Origin: CAZMGG01 sp964565715
GTDB taxonomy: Bacteria > Planctomycetota > UBA1135 > UBA2386
Direction: 5' to 3'
NCBI GenBank assembly: GCA_964565715.1
Contig: CAZMGG010000026.1
Span: forward strand, 1-51,500
DNA: 51,500 nt
Shown piece after piece: positions 40,015-48,738 of this stretch. Below the pieces are notes generated by a model. It was not told the origin of the DNA and searched no databases. It saw only the letters and a program-made list of their open reading frames with translations. The number at the start of each line of letters is the position of its first letter. Positions within the stretch are counted from its first letter, which is position 1. The position numbers were made by a program, and so were the translations under genes.

Positions 40015-40647
40015 TCACAGCCGCAGCTCCCGCGCCCGCGCGGCACGACCCGGGTTGCACTCGACGCCGATCGCCGCGAGCCCCGCCCCGTTGGCCACCG
40101 CCAGCACGGTGCCGACGCCGCAGAACGGATCGACGATGCAGGTGGCGCCCGCCCTCTCGGCGAGCCACGCAACCGCGAACCGCGCTGCCGCGAGCCCGAT
40201 CGCCCGGTTCCACGTCATCGGCCCCGGCTCCGGCAGCACGTCGGCCTGCGGCTCGCCCACGTCACGCAGATCCGGCGCGAAGCACAGCATGTGCGCGTAG
40301 CCGGGGCGACCGCCGGTGGCGCGGCCGGCCGGCGCCCGGCACACGATCTTGTGCCACAGCAGCGGCACGGCCAGCTCCCGCGCCGCCTGCTGCACGAGGA
40401 AGGCCTTGTCGGTCCAGCGCCCGTCGCGCTTCACATCGGTCTGGTAGAAGACCGCGGCCGAGCCCGCCGGTGTCGCCCGCAGCACGGCGGTGGCGGCCGC
40501 CAGGAACCAGGGTTCCCAGCGCTCCGGATCACGGTGGCGGAACTCGGCCACGTCCGGCAGGGACGTGAGGATCGAAGCGCCGGCGGGCAGCGGATTGCCC
40601 GGCAGCCAGCCCAGCGCGTCGGCGCAGTGGACCTGGCGCGTCGTCAC
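40015..40647 (-). CDS. SAM-dependent methyltransferase (DNA/RNA methylase-like)
   Basis: A 210-residue protein beginning QVHCADALGWLP. SAM motif VDPFCGVGTVLAVANGAGLAAIGVE lies near the C-terminus. Where DNA methylases carry DPPY/NPPY it has ILTSLPDVAEF; this and YAHMLCFAP, LLWHKIVCR place it in an uncharacterised methyltransferase group with homologues in bacteria and plants as I recall. Substrate unknown. GTG start overlaps the ankyrin gene stop (GTGA). Confidence 0.72.
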   Translation of the reverse strand: MTTRQVHCADALGWLPGNPLPAGASILTSLPDVAEFRHRDPERWEPWFLAAATAVLRATPAGSAAVFYQTDVKRDGRWTDKAFLVQQAARELAVPLLWHKIVCRAPAGRATGGRPGYAHMLCFAPDLRDVGEPQADVLPEPGPMTWNRAIGLAAARFAVAWLAERAGATCIVDPFCGVGTVLAVANGAGLAAIGVECNPGRAARARELRL

Positions 40648-41357
40648 CGGCGCGGCCTGCCCAGCAGCGCCCGATCCATCTCGCCCCAGCCGCTGCCATG
40701 GTCGAAGGTCGAACGCCGGGCCGGATGGATCGTGTGGCTGCCGTGGCAGAGGAGACGCAGCACCGCGTCCGGCCGCAGGTGCCAGCTGGCCCAGGACAGG
40801 GGCGTGTCGCCGTGCGCGTCGACCGCCTCGCGTCGGGCGCCGGCGGCGAGCAACAGTCCGATCGCCGCCTCGTCGCCGAACGCCGCCGCGCGGTGCAGCG
40901 GCGTCTCGCCCCGCGTGCGGGCGTCGCGCATGAAGGCCCCGGTCGGCGCGTCTGGCGCCGTGGTCCGGTGCGGGTCGGCGCCGGCGGCGAGCAGCACTTC
41001 CACCACCAGGGTGGCCGCCGGGCGGTTGGCCTTGCACAGGGCCGCGTGCAGCGGTGTCTCACCGGTCGAGGCGTCGGTGCAGTCGGGGTCGGCGCCCTGT
41101 TCGAGCAGGAACTGGCACAGCCGCCAGTGGCCGTGGAACGCCGCCCCGTGCAGGCCGAGATCGCTGCCGAGGGATGAGAGCTTCGCCCCCTTCTCACACA
41201 GCCAGCGGACCGCGGTGACGTCGCCGTAGTAGGCGCACCATTGCAGGAGCGAGACGCCGTCCGCGGTCACGTCGGTGGCGGCCCCACCCCCGGCCAGGTG
41301 CTCGAGCACGAGATCGGTGCGACCATCCTGGATGCGGGCAAGCAGTGCGTCGGTCAT
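40644..41357 (-). CDS. Ankyrin-repeat protein
   Basis: A 237-residue protein of four to five ankyrin repeats. Clear units: DGVSLLQWCAYYGDVTAVRWLCEKGA, TGETPLHAALCKANRPAATLVVEVLLAAGADP (longer spacing), RGETPLHRAAAFGDEAAIGLLLAAGA and HGDTPLSWASWHLRPDAVLRLL. Ankyrin stacks bind proteins. It is translationally coupled to the following methyltransferase, so it may bring that enzyme to a partner or act as its regulator. ATG 41357 lies 16 bases after the YihY stop. Confidence 0.85.
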   Translation of the reverse strand: MTDALLARIQDGRTDLVLEHLAGGGAATDVTADGVSLLQWCAYYGDVTAVRWLCEKGAKLSSLGSDLGLHGAAFHGHWRLCQFLLEQGADPDCTDASTGETPLHAALCKANRPAATLVVEVLLAAGADPHRTTAPDAPTGAFMRDARTRGETPLHRAAAFGDEAAIGLLLAAGARREAVDAHGDTPLSWASWHLRPDAVLRLLCHGSHTIHPARRSTFDHGSGWGEMDRALLGRPRR

Positions 41358-41373
41358 GACAGATCCTCGCGAT

Positions 41374-42678
41374 TCAGAACGCCACCTCGGCCACCTCGCG
41401 GGACGCCGCCTGCGAGGCCGCGGCGAGGCGTGCCTCGGGTCCGTCGGGCAGCCGCACGCGGCCGAGGAACCGGCTGCCACGGCCCTCCAGGACCGCCAGC
41501 ACGTCGGGCATGGCGATCGACTCGGGCGGCCGGCCCGGCGCCAGCAGTTCCTCGTCACCCTGGGTCACCATCAACAGCCCGTCCTGCACCAGCAGGTCCG
41601 CCACGTCGCCGACCCAGTCCGCCGGCAGGTCCAGTTCGGCGCACAGCTCGGCGGGTCGCACGCCCTTCTGGCCGCTGCGGAACGCCGCGCTGGCCCGATC
41701 CAGCAGGTGCCAGGCGATGCGCACGCGCACGCCCCAGGTCGGCGGCGGCAGGCGCTCGTCGGGATGCAGCGAGGAATGATGCTGCGCTGCGTAGGCGATC
41801 TCGGCGCCGCCGAGCACCACGGTCCACACCAGCTGCAGGTAGATGAGCAGGACCGGCAGGGCGGCCAGGGTGGCGTAGATGGCGTTGGCCTGGGCGACGC
41901 CCACCTGCAGGCGCAGGTAGAGCCCGTGCAGGACGACCAGGGACGATCCGGCGACGATGCCGCCGAGCAGCGCGAAACGCCACGGCACCCGCGCGCTCGG
42001 CAGGATCTTGTAGAGCGCGCCGAAGGCGATCCAGAGCAGCACGTGCGGCACGAAGCCGAGCCCCGCCTCGTACAGCCACGCCAGCCATTCGCTCTGGGCC
42101 CGCAGGTCGGCCAGCAGCGCGACGCCACCCAGCACCGAACTGCCTACCAGGGCCAGCAGGGCCAGCGGCGGCACCAGCACCACCAGGGCGATGAAGTCCG
42201 AGATCCGGCGCACCCAGGGCCGCGTCTGCCGCGTGCGCCAGATGCCGTTCAGCGCCTGCTCGACGCGGGTGAAGAGCATCAGTCCGGTCCACACCATCAC
42301 CAGGGAACCGACCACGCCGATGGTGCGGAAATCGACGCCGGCGACCATCACGCGGATCTGTTCGACGGCGCCCTGGGCTTCGGCGGGGAGCTGCTGGCCC
42401 AGTTCGACCAGCCAGGACTCGAGACGCTGGGCGTAGCCCAGCGCCTTGCCCACGGCGAAGACCAGGGCCAGGGTCGGCACCATCGCCAGCAGGGTCACCA
42501 GGGTGAGGCCGGCGGCCTGCAGGCCGACGAGATTCTGGGAGAAGCTGCGCACAACATGCGAGACGACGCGCAGGAAGGCGACCCAGGCGCGGCGGGCCGG
42601 CGACAGGCGGCGCAGTTCGGCATCCCAGACGCCGCGCCGCAGGAACCGGACGAGACGGACGAGGCGGTTCTTGCTCAC
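41374..42678 (-). CDS. YihY/BrkB (UPF0761) family membrane protein
   Basis: A 434-residue protein with six membrane segments at about 50-310: GLQAAGLTLVTLLAMVPTLALVFAV, GVVGSLVMVWTGLMLFTRVEQALNGIW (family motif), ALVVLVPPLALLALVGSSVLG, VPHVLLWIAFGALYKILPSA, FALLGGIVAGSSLVVLHGLYL and ALPVLLIYLQLVWTVVLGGAEI. A soluble, winged-helix-like C-terminal tail follows (FRSGQKGVRPAELCAELDLP). The family is broadly conserved and of uncertain function. Start is GTG. It lies in the kinase-sigma cluster on the same strand. Confidence 0.85.
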   Translation of the reverse strand: MSKNRLVRLVRFLRRGVWDAELRRLSPARRAWVAFLRVVSHVVRSFSQNLVGLQAAGLTLVTLLAMVPTLALVFAVGKALGYAQRLESWLVELGQQLPAEAQGAVEQIRVMVAGVDFRTIGVVGSLVMVWTGLMLFTRVEQALNGIWRTRQTRPWVRRISDFIALVVLVPPLALLALVGSSVLGGVALLADLRAQSEWLAWLYEAGLGFVPHVLLWIAFGALYKILPSARVPWRFALLGGIVAGSSLVVLHGLYLRLQVGVAQANAIYATLAALPVLLIYLQLVWTVVLGGAEIAYAAQHHSSLHPDERLPPPTWGVRVRIAWHLLDRASAAFRSGQKGVRPAELCAELDLPADWVGDVADLLVQDGLLMVTQGDEELLAPGRPPESIAMPDVLAVLEGRGSRFLGRVRLPDGPEARLAAASQAASREVAEVAF

Positions 42679-42748
42679 GAGGCCCAGAGGGTACCGCTGG
42701 CCGCCACGCCCGGACCATCGACTGGGGCGAAACCGCCCGGAGAGCGCT

Positions 42749-45295
42749 TCACCGGCGGGCGGCCAGCGCGGCGCGCGCCGCCTGCAGGCGCCCGGCCGTG
42801 GTCACGGTGTCGCGATGGGCCTCGCCGAGCGCCTTCGACTGCCCGGCCAGGGCCGCCACCAGCAGCGGCTCGGCCTCGGCGGCGCGGCCGAGCGCGGTGA
42901 GGCACTCGGCCAGCGCGCTGGCGGCGCTGTGGGTGCGCAGGTTGTCGGCGCCGAACCGCGTGGTGCGACCGGCCAGGGCCGCCCGCAGCATGGGCTCGGC
43001 CTCGACGGCGGCGCCGGTGCGCGTGCGGGCGGTGCCGAGCAGCACCGCGCAGCCCATCGCTTCGGGCGTGGCCGGTGCGGCGGCGAATTCCGGCCAGACG
43101 GCCTCCAGTTCGGCGCGGGCCGCCGCCGCCTGGTCCAGGGCCAGCAGGCAGTAGCCGAGGTCGATGCGGGCATTGGCCAGGCCGCGGGCGCCCGGCAGCG
43201 CGCGCCGCAGTTCCACCACGCGGCGGAACTCCGCCTCGGCGGTGGCCTCGCCGGCGTCCAGCAGGGCGAACGCCAGCTGCGAGCGGGCCTGCGCCACGTC
43301 GCCGTGCCCCTGGGGATGGAACCGCTCCATCGCCGCGACCACGTCGTGCAGCATCGCCAGGGCTGCCCTGGGCTCGCGGAAGCGGACCACGTTGGCCAGC
43401 GTGCCCTTGGTCTTCACGCAGTGCGGATGATCGCCGAGGCCCAGCGTCACGAAGAGATCCACCGCGGCGCGCCATTCCCGTTCGGCCGTGACGACGTCGC
43501 CGAGCTGGAAGCAGGCGTTGCCGAGGTTGGCCAGCAGCTCGGCGAACGGCTGGTCCGGCGGTGCGGCGGCCAGCAGCGCGCGTGCGGCCAGGAGTTCCTC
43601 GCGGCCGTCGCGGAAGCGGCGCAGCCCGATCAGCACGCTGCCGCGGCGGGCCCGCGTCACACCGGCGGTGCGGGATCCGGCGCCGAATGCCGCCTCGGCC
43701 AGACGCACCGCCGCCGCCATCCGGGCGTCGGCCTCCGCCGCCCTGTCCTGCTGGGCGAGCAACGCGCCCCAGGCGACGCCGAGCCGCACTTCGAGCCCGC
43801 GGTGGTCGCCGGGTATCGCCGGCAGCGCCGCCTCCGCCAGCCGGAACTGCTGCTCGGCGGCGTCGGCGCGGCCCAGCACCCGGTAGGCGTCGCCGAGCGC
43901 GAGGTGCATCTCCACCGCCACCGCCGGCGCCTGGGCCAGGCGGGGCGCCACCGCCCGCGCCGCGGCGTCCAGGGCCTCGCGCATGGTCACGTCGCGGCCC
44001 GTCACCACCAGGTTGCCGCTGGCGATGATGTCGCGCAGGGAATCGGCGAGCTGCTGCGCCACCTGCTGCTCCCGTTCGGCCACCGCCGCCCGCTCGCCGG
44101 CCTGCACGGCGAACGTCGCGCTGAGCAGGCCGCCGGCGATCACCGCCAGACCGGCGGTGAGCAGCGCCGCGGCCAGGGCCGGCGAACGGCGGACCCACAG
44201 CCGCAGGCTGCGCCAGAGCCCGGCCGGCGCCGCGCTGACCGGCCGGTGGGCCAGCACCGCACGCAGGTCGTCGGCGAACGCCGCCGCCGTCGGATGGCGC
44301 TCCGCCGGGTCCTTGCGGATCGCCTTGCCCAGCACGGCGTCGAGGTCGCGGCCGAGGTCCGGCTGCAACGCCAAGGGTCGCGCCGGCGTCCCCATCCGCA
44401 CGGTCAGCAGCGCTTCGGTCAGCGGCCGGTCCGCGACATCGTAGGGCAACCGACCGGTCAGCAGTTCGATGGCCAGCACGCCGAGCCCGTGCACGTCGGT
44501 GCGCGCGTCGACCAGATCGGGATCGCCGGCGCACTGTTCCGGACTGAGGTAGGCCGGCGTGCCGAGCACGCCGCGCCAACGGGTGCGGCCGGCGGGATCG
44601 GCGTCCAGCAGCCGGGCGATGCCGAAGTCGATCACCTTCGGCACGCCCTCGTCACCGACCAGCACGTTCGCCGGCTTGAGGTCGCGATGCACGACCCCGC
44701 GGGAATGGGCGTGCTGGATCGCGTCGGCCACCGCCACCAGCCATTCCAGGCGCTGGCGCCGCGTCGCCTGCCGCCGTTCGGCCATGACGGTGATCGGCAC
44801 GCCGCCGGCCACCAGTTCCAGCACCAGCCAGGCCGGTTGCAGCGGGTCATCGGCGCGCCGGCCGAACGCGAACACCGTGGCGATGCCCGGATGGCGCAGC
44901 CGGGCCAGGGCGGCTGCCTCGCGCAGGAAGCGCCGGGCCGAGCCGGCGCCGAACAGGCCGCGGTGCAGCAGCTTGAGCGCCACCTGCCGGCCGAGGGCCG
45001 GATCCTCCGCCAGCCAGACCGTGCCCATGCCGCCCTCGCCCAGCAGCCGGAGCAGGCGGTGGCCGCCGATACGCAGGTCGGCGCCGTCGGGCGCGGCGTT
45101 CGCCGCCGGCGGCGGTTCCAGGAAGTCGGTGGTCAGCCTCCGGTGTCCGCGCAGCAGCGCCCTCACCTCCGCCATCACCGCCGGGTCGTCGCCACAGGCC
45201 GTCGCCAGCGCCTCGTCGCGCACCGCCGGCGGCAGCAGCAGCAGGCGCTCGAAGACATCCTGGGCCCGCTGCCATGATGTGTCGGCATCGGTCAT
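42749..45295 (-). CDS. Ser/Thr protein kinase with C-terminal TPR domain
   Basis: An 848-residue membrane kinase. Kinase domain: GEGGMGTV (86-93), VALK with Lys108, Glu126, HRDLKPAN (203-210), DFG (223-225). A transmembrane segment lies at about 375-400 (ALAAALLTAGLAVIAGGLLS). The C-terminal ~430 residues are a TPR array (EMHLALGDAYRVLGRADAAEQQF, ELLANLGNACFQLGDVVTAERE, NARIDLGYCLLALDQAAAARAEL). The N-terminal ~80 residues (WQRAQDVFERLLLLPPAVRDEAL) are typical of kinases encoded with TIGR02999-type sigma factors. The gene starts 7 bases after the sigma stop, so the two are an operon. Confidence 0.93.
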   Translation of the reverse strand: MTDADTSWQRAQDVFERLLLLPPAVRDEALATACGDDPAVMAEVRALLRGHRRLTTDFLEPPPAANAAPDGADLRIGGHRLLRLLGEGGMGTVWLAEDPALGRQVALKLLHRGLFGAGSARRFLREAAALARLRHPGIATVFAFGRRADDPLQPAWLVLELVAGGVPITVMAERRQATRRQRLEWLVAVADAIQHAHSRGVVHRDLKPANVLVGDEGVPKVIDFGIARLLDADPAGRTRWRGVLGTPAYLSPEQCAGDPDLVDARTDVHGLGVLAIELLTGRLPYDVADRPLTEALLTVRMGTPARPLALQPDLGRDLDAVLGKAIRKDPAERHPTAAAFADDLRAVLAHRPVSAAPAGLWRSLRLWVRRSPALAAALLTAGLAVIAGGLLSATFAVQAGERAAVAEREQQVAQQLADSLRDIIASGNLVVTGRDVTMREALDAAARAVAPRLAQAPAVAVEMHLALGDAYRVLGRADAAEQQFRLAEAALPAIPGDHRGLEVRLGVAWGALLAQQDRAAEADARMAAAVRLAEAAFGAGSRTAGVTRARRGSVLIGLRRFRDGREELLAARALLAAAPPDQPFAELLANLGNACFQLGDVVTAEREWRAAVDLFVTLGLGDHPHCVKTKGTLANVVRFREPRAALAMLHDVVAAMERFHPQGHGDVAQARSQLAFALLDAGEATAEAEFRRVVELRRALPGARGLANARIDLGYCLLALDQAAAARAELEAVWPEFAAAPATPEAMGCAVLLGTARTRTGAAVEAEPMLRAALAGRTTRFGADNLRTHSAASALAECLTALGRAAEAEPLLVAALAGQSKALGEAHRDTVTTAGRLQAARAALAARR

Positions 45296-45302
45296 GGCAG
45301 GC

Positions 45303-45899
45303 TCAATCGCCCTGGTCAGCCTCGAACCGGCTGCGCAGGAAGGCGCGGGCGATGGTCCATTCCCGCTCGGCGGTGCGCAGCGGCAGGTCGAGGGCCTGGG
45401 CCGCCTCGGCCATCCCGAGTCCGGCGAAGAAGCGCAGTTCCACCAGTCGCGCCTTGCGCGGGTCGCGCGCCGCCAGCGCCGCCAGGGCCTCGTCCAGGGC
45501 CAGCAGATCGCCGGAACGCGCCGCCAGCGCGTCGGCGTAGTCGTCCAGCGGCGAGATCGGACCGCCGGCATCGCGCTTCCGTCGGCCGCGTCGCCGGGCA
45601 TGGTCCACCAGCACCCGCCGCATCGCCACCGCCGCCGCCCGCAGGAACTCGGCGGGCGTGGCGCCCGCCAGGTTGTGCTGCCCGCAGAGCCGCAGCCAGG
45701 CCTCGTTGACCAGCGCCGTGGGCTGCAGCGTGTGGTTGTGCCGCTCGCCGCGCAGCTGCGCCCGCGCCAGATCGTGCAGCTCGCGGTAGACGAAGGCCAG
45801 CAGTTCCTCGGCCGCGCCCGGCTCGTCCCGCGCGGCCGCCTGCAGCACCTGCGTCACCTTGCCGGGCGGCGGCCGGTCGTTCGGCAGTTCTTGGCCCAT
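45303..45899 (-). CDS. ECF sigma factor of the TIGR02999 type
   Basis: A 198-residue sigma70 ECF factor. Family signature: ELLAFVYRELHDLARAQLRGE, HNHTLQPTALVNEAWLRL, FLRAAAVAMRRVLVDHARRR, then region 4 with RLVELRFFAGLGMAEAAQAL and LRTAEREWTIARAFLRSR. The GGGHTLQPTALV-type motif distinguishes this group from the factor at 28940. It is followed at once by the kinase gene; in such pairs the kinase is thought to transduce signals to the sigma factor. ATG 45899 was chosen because the upstream in-frame TTG at 45947 is part of a -35-like box. Confidence 0.92.
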   Translation of the reverse strand: MGQELPNDRPPPGKVTQVLQAAARDEPGAAEELLAFVYRELHDLARAQLRGERHNHTLQPTALVNEAWLRLCGQHNLAGATPAEFLRAAAVAMRRVLVDHARRRGRRKRDAGGPISPLDDYADALAARSGDLLALDEALAALAARDPRKARLVELRFFAGLGMAEAAQALDLPLRTAEREWTIARAFLRSRFEADQGD

Positions 45900-45919
45900 G
45901 GGCGGAACCTGGGCCGCCC

Positions 45920-45947
45920 ATGCTCGCAGGGGCCCAGCCGCCGTCAA
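45920..45947 (-). promoter_or_regulatory. Candidate promoter for the sigma-kinase operon
   Basis: On the minus strand TTGACG (45947-45942) and GAGCAT (45925-45920) are 16 bases apart. TTGACG is a 5/6 -35. The expected start near 45913 leaves a short leader before ATG 45899. Confidence 0.4.
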
Positions 45948-45965
45948 GGGGAGCCCGCCCGCCGG

Positions 45966-47798
45966 TCACTGCTGGCCCAGTCGCAGCAGCACGCCGTTGG
46001 TGGTGTGCGCCCCCAGCGGCCCCGCCACCAGGTTCCAGGTCACCAGCTGGAAGCAGATCGTCGCTCCGGCGAAACCGTTCGGCACCTGGAACGGCACCGG
46101 GCACGTGGTCGAGCCGCCGGGCGTCCAGCCGAAGCCGATCGCCCACAGCGTCGGCTGCAGCACCGATTGCAGGCAGCCCGGCCGAAGGAACGGATGCGGC
46201 AGGCTCGGCTGCAGCGCCGCAAAGTCGTAGAGCCAGAAGCCGATGTCGTCGCCCACAGGGATGCTGCTGGCGGTGAGCGACACCAGCGTGCCGTGGATCG
46301 CGCGATTGCTGCCCGGCACCACCGGCGTGCTGGCGGCAAGCGTGAAGCCCGGCGCCCCCTCGGGCCCGGCCACCGTGAACGGCACCTGCGCCGACAGGTC
46401 GCGGGAGCCCGGATTGCTGGCGTTCTGGCCGCCGCCCTGGCTGCCGCGGCTGAAGCCGACCAGGGCGCCGCCGCCCTGCGCGCTCTGGATCGAGCCGTAG
46501 CGGAACTCCACCTGCATGGTGCTCTCGTGCAGCACCACCTGGAAGGTGTCCAGGCAATGGCCGCCCGCCGACACCGAGTTGTTGACGCCGGTCTCCCGCC
46601 AGGTCAGGTAGACCACCACGTTGCCGAGCCCGCCGGACGTGTCGATGTTGCTGTAGAGGCCGCTCTGCGGATGCGTACTCACGTTGCGACCGGGGTGCAG
46701 GTTGAACCACAGCGGCGCCAGCCGCGCCGGGTAGTTCGAGCTGTTGTTGCCCAGCAGGTCCAGCGCCGACGGCGTGGGATCGGTGGTGGTCGGCGTCGAC
46801 GACAGCCAGACGAAACCGTTGGTGCACACCTTGATGGTGCTGGTGCTGCCGCCCGGGAAGGCGAAGGTGATCGGCAGCGCCACCGTCACCAGGGCGTCGT
46901 CAGTCGTGCTGATCCGCGTGCCGATCCGCACCAGATCGGGCGCCGCGTTGCCGGCGGTGACGGTGTAGCCGCCCGGCGCCGCCACCTGGTCCGGCGTCAG
47001 CAGCAGGCTGCGGTTCTGCAGGTCGAACGGCTCGCCGGGCCCGAACAGCTGGTAGAACGAGGCGCCGGCGCCGCCGCACGCCACGCCGACCGACTCGGTG
47101 CGGGCCGGCACCACCGGCGCGCCGCCGGCCCCCTGGAAGCCGAACCGGCATACCGGCACCGCGGCCACCAGACCGCCGGTCAGCGCCGTCTGGCTGGTGG
47201 TCTGCAAGGCGCGGGCGAGGTGCGTGGCGACGGTGCTGGTGCACGCCAGCGGCGGCGTGCCGGTGCTGGGCGAAGGCGCGCTGGGCGACGTGAACTCGAC
47301 CACCAGCGCTCCCATCGTCGTCGGGTCGTAGGTGAACGCGCCTGTCCCGAGCGGGATGTCGATGACGTAGTCGTTGGGTACCGTGCCGGCGGCCGGCGCC
47401 GACGTGACGTTCACCACCACCGGCGTGCCGACGTTGGCGCCGATGTTGTTGGCGAACGTCGTGCTCATGCTGGCGGCGGTCATCCCCAGGGGCGCGTCCG
47501 ACAGCCGCACGGTGACGTTGCTCCAGGTGTGGCCGCCGGCGTTCGGCTCGCCGTCCTCGACCCGGAAGCGCAGCCGATCGATGACGATCGGCCCGCCGAT
47601 GCCCTGACCCGTGAAGTGGGACGCCTCGTAGAGCAGCTGGGAGTGATAGCCGCTGTTCCGCATGATCACGGTGGTGGTGCTGTTGCTGGTGGTCTCGGTC
47701 GCGGCACGGAACGCCATGCCGGCGGGGACCATCAGTTCCTGGGCGGAGACGGCGGCCAGCAGCAACGGCAGGCCGCCACAGAAGGCGAGTGAACGCAT
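45966..47798 (-). CDS. Large secreted beta-rich protein with shared C-terminal signature
   Basis: A 610-residue exported protein: signal MRSLAFCGGLPLLLAAVSA, cleaved before QELMVPAG. The mature chain is Thr/Ser/Gly-rich beta structure. About 20-220 carries VIDRLRFRVEDGEP and TWSNVTVRLSD. Around 290-440 there is a nidogen-like or lectin-like domain (FAFPGGSTSTIKVCTNGFVWLS, RLAPLWFNLHPG, VVVYLTWRETGVNN, FQVVLHESTMQVEFRYG). The C-terminal ~115 residues end GATICFQLVTW ... HTTNGVLLRL, the signature seen in other secreted genes here. Probably a surface or matrix protein. Confidence 0.8.
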   Translation of the reverse strand: MRSLAFCGGLPLLLAAVSAQELMVPAGMAFRAATETTSNSTTTVIMRNSGYHSQLLYEASHFTGQGIGGPIVIDRLRFRVEDGEPNAGGHTWSNVTVRLSDAPLGMTAASMSTTFANNIGANVGTPVVVNVTSAPAAGTVPNDYVIDIPLGTGAFTYDPTTMGALVVEFTSPSAPSPSTGTPPLACTSTVATHLARALQTTSQTALTGGLVAAVPVCRFGFQGAGGAPVVPARTESVGVACGGAGASFYQLFGPGEPFDLQNRSLLLTPDQVAAPGGYTVTAGNAAPDLVRIGTRISTTDDALVTVALPITFAFPGGSTSTIKVCTNGFVWLSSTPTTTDPTPSALDLLGNNSSNYPARLAPLWFNLHPGRNVSTHPQSGLYSNIDTSGGLGNVVVYLTWRETGVNNSVSAGGHCLDTFQVVLHESTMQVEFRYGSIQSAQGGGALVGFSRGSQGGGQNASNPGSRDLSAQVPFTVAGPEGAPGFTLAASTPVVPGSNRAIHGTLVSLTASSIPVGDDIGFWLYDFAALQPSLPHPFLRPGCLQSVLQPTLWAIGFGWTPGGSTTCPVPFQVPNGFAGATICFQLVTWNLVAGPLGAHTTNGVLLRLGQQ

Positions 47799-47911
47799 GG
47801 ATGACGCTGTTCGGTGGGGATCAGGGGCGGCGGCGGCCGAGGCGCCGCCACGCCGACCCCTTGGCGTCGGGTCCCCGCCGGATCCGCCAACCGGATGCCG
47901 CAAAAAACCGC

Positions 47912-47917
47912 TAGCGT
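47912..47917 (+). promoter_or_regulatory. -10-like box TAGCGT
   Basis: CTAGCGT lies 7 bases before the ATG at 47925 of the MBL gene, following an A-rich run (CAAAAAACC). It fits the recurring CTAG-containing box, implying an almost leaderless transcript. Confidence 0.35.
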
Positions 47918-47924
47918 CGTCGCC

Positions 47925-48683
47925 ATGCACGTGACCGTCCTCGGCTCGGGCACCGCGGTCCCGGTACCCGACCGCTTCCCCGCCGGCTACCTGGTGCGCG
48001 CCCACGAACGGCACCTGCTGGTGGACCTCGGCCCGGGCACCCTGCGCCGCCTGGCGCAGGCCGGCGTGACGCCCGACCGGATCGACGCGGTCCTGTTCAC
48101 CCACTACCACACCGACCACTGCGCCGACCTCGCGGCGCTGCTGTTCGCCCTGCGCGGTCCCGCCTTCGCCGGCCGGCCGCCCCTGCGACTCCTCGGCGCG
48201 CCGGGCCTCGCGCGGCTCCTGGCGAAGCTCACCGAGGCCTGGCCGTGGTTGCAGCCCAAGGGCTACGAGCTGCTGGTCGAGGAGATCGGGCCGGGCAATC
48301 ACACGATCGCCGGCCTGCCGGTGCATGCGATCCCGATCCGCCACACCGCCCAGAGCCTCGGCTACCGCATCGGCGACGGTGAGACGGTGGCGGCCTTCAG
48401 CGGCGACGCCGACACCTGCGACGAACTGGCGATCCTGGCCCGCGAGGCGGACCTGTTCGTGTGCGACGCGGCATTTCCGGACGGGCAGTACACCGAAGGG
48501 CACCTGACGCCGGGGCTGGCCGGCGGCTACGCCGCGCAGGGCGGTGCCCGGCGCCTGCTGTTGACCCATTTCTATCCCGAATGCGACGGTCACGACCTGC
48601 GCGGCCAGGCCGCCGCGCGCTTCGACGGCCCGATCGAGCTGGCCGAGGATCTGCGCACCTACGTGCTCGGCGCCGACCACTGA
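47925..48683 (+). CDS. Metallo-beta-lactamase-fold hydrolase (RNase Z-like)
   Basis: A 252-residue MBL protein. It opens with the RNase Z/AtsA-like strand MHVTVLGSGTAVPVPDRFPA. The zinc ligands lie in THYHTDH (His60, His62, Asp64, His65), FSGDADTCDEL, CDAAFPDG, HLTPG and LLLTHFYPE. No flexible arm typical of true RNase Z is evident, so it may be a general ribonuclease, phosphodiesterase or lactonase-like enzyme. It is divergent from the secreted protein and 55 bases from the next gene. Confidence 0.85.
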   Translation: MHVTVLGSGTAVPVPDRFPAGYLVRAHERHLLVDLGPGTLRRLAQAGVTPDRIDAVLFTHYHTDHCADLAALLFALRGPAFAGRPPLRLLGAPGLARLLAKLTEAWPWLQPKGYELLVEEIGPGNHTIAGLPVHAIPIRHTAQSLGYRIGDGETVAAFSGDADTCDELAILAREADLFVCDAAFPDGQYTEGHLTPGLAGGYAAQGGARRLLLTHFYPECDGHDLRGQAAARFDGPIELAEDLRTYVLGADH

Positions 48684-48738
48684 CCCGCTTGTCGCTCGGC
48701 GGCGAACGGCGGATCATGGCGCCCCTCGGAGACCTGCC

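Noticed and set aside
44559..47792. A 1077-codon plus-strand frame opposite the kinase, sigma and secreted genes
   Set aside because: The minus strand has clear kinase and sigma motifs there; the plus frame has only low-complexity Arg/Gln/His composition.
47902..47912. The A6 run as a minus-strand terminator
   Set aside because: There is no convincing stem next to it and no minus-strand gene ends there; it lies in the spacer before the MBL gene.
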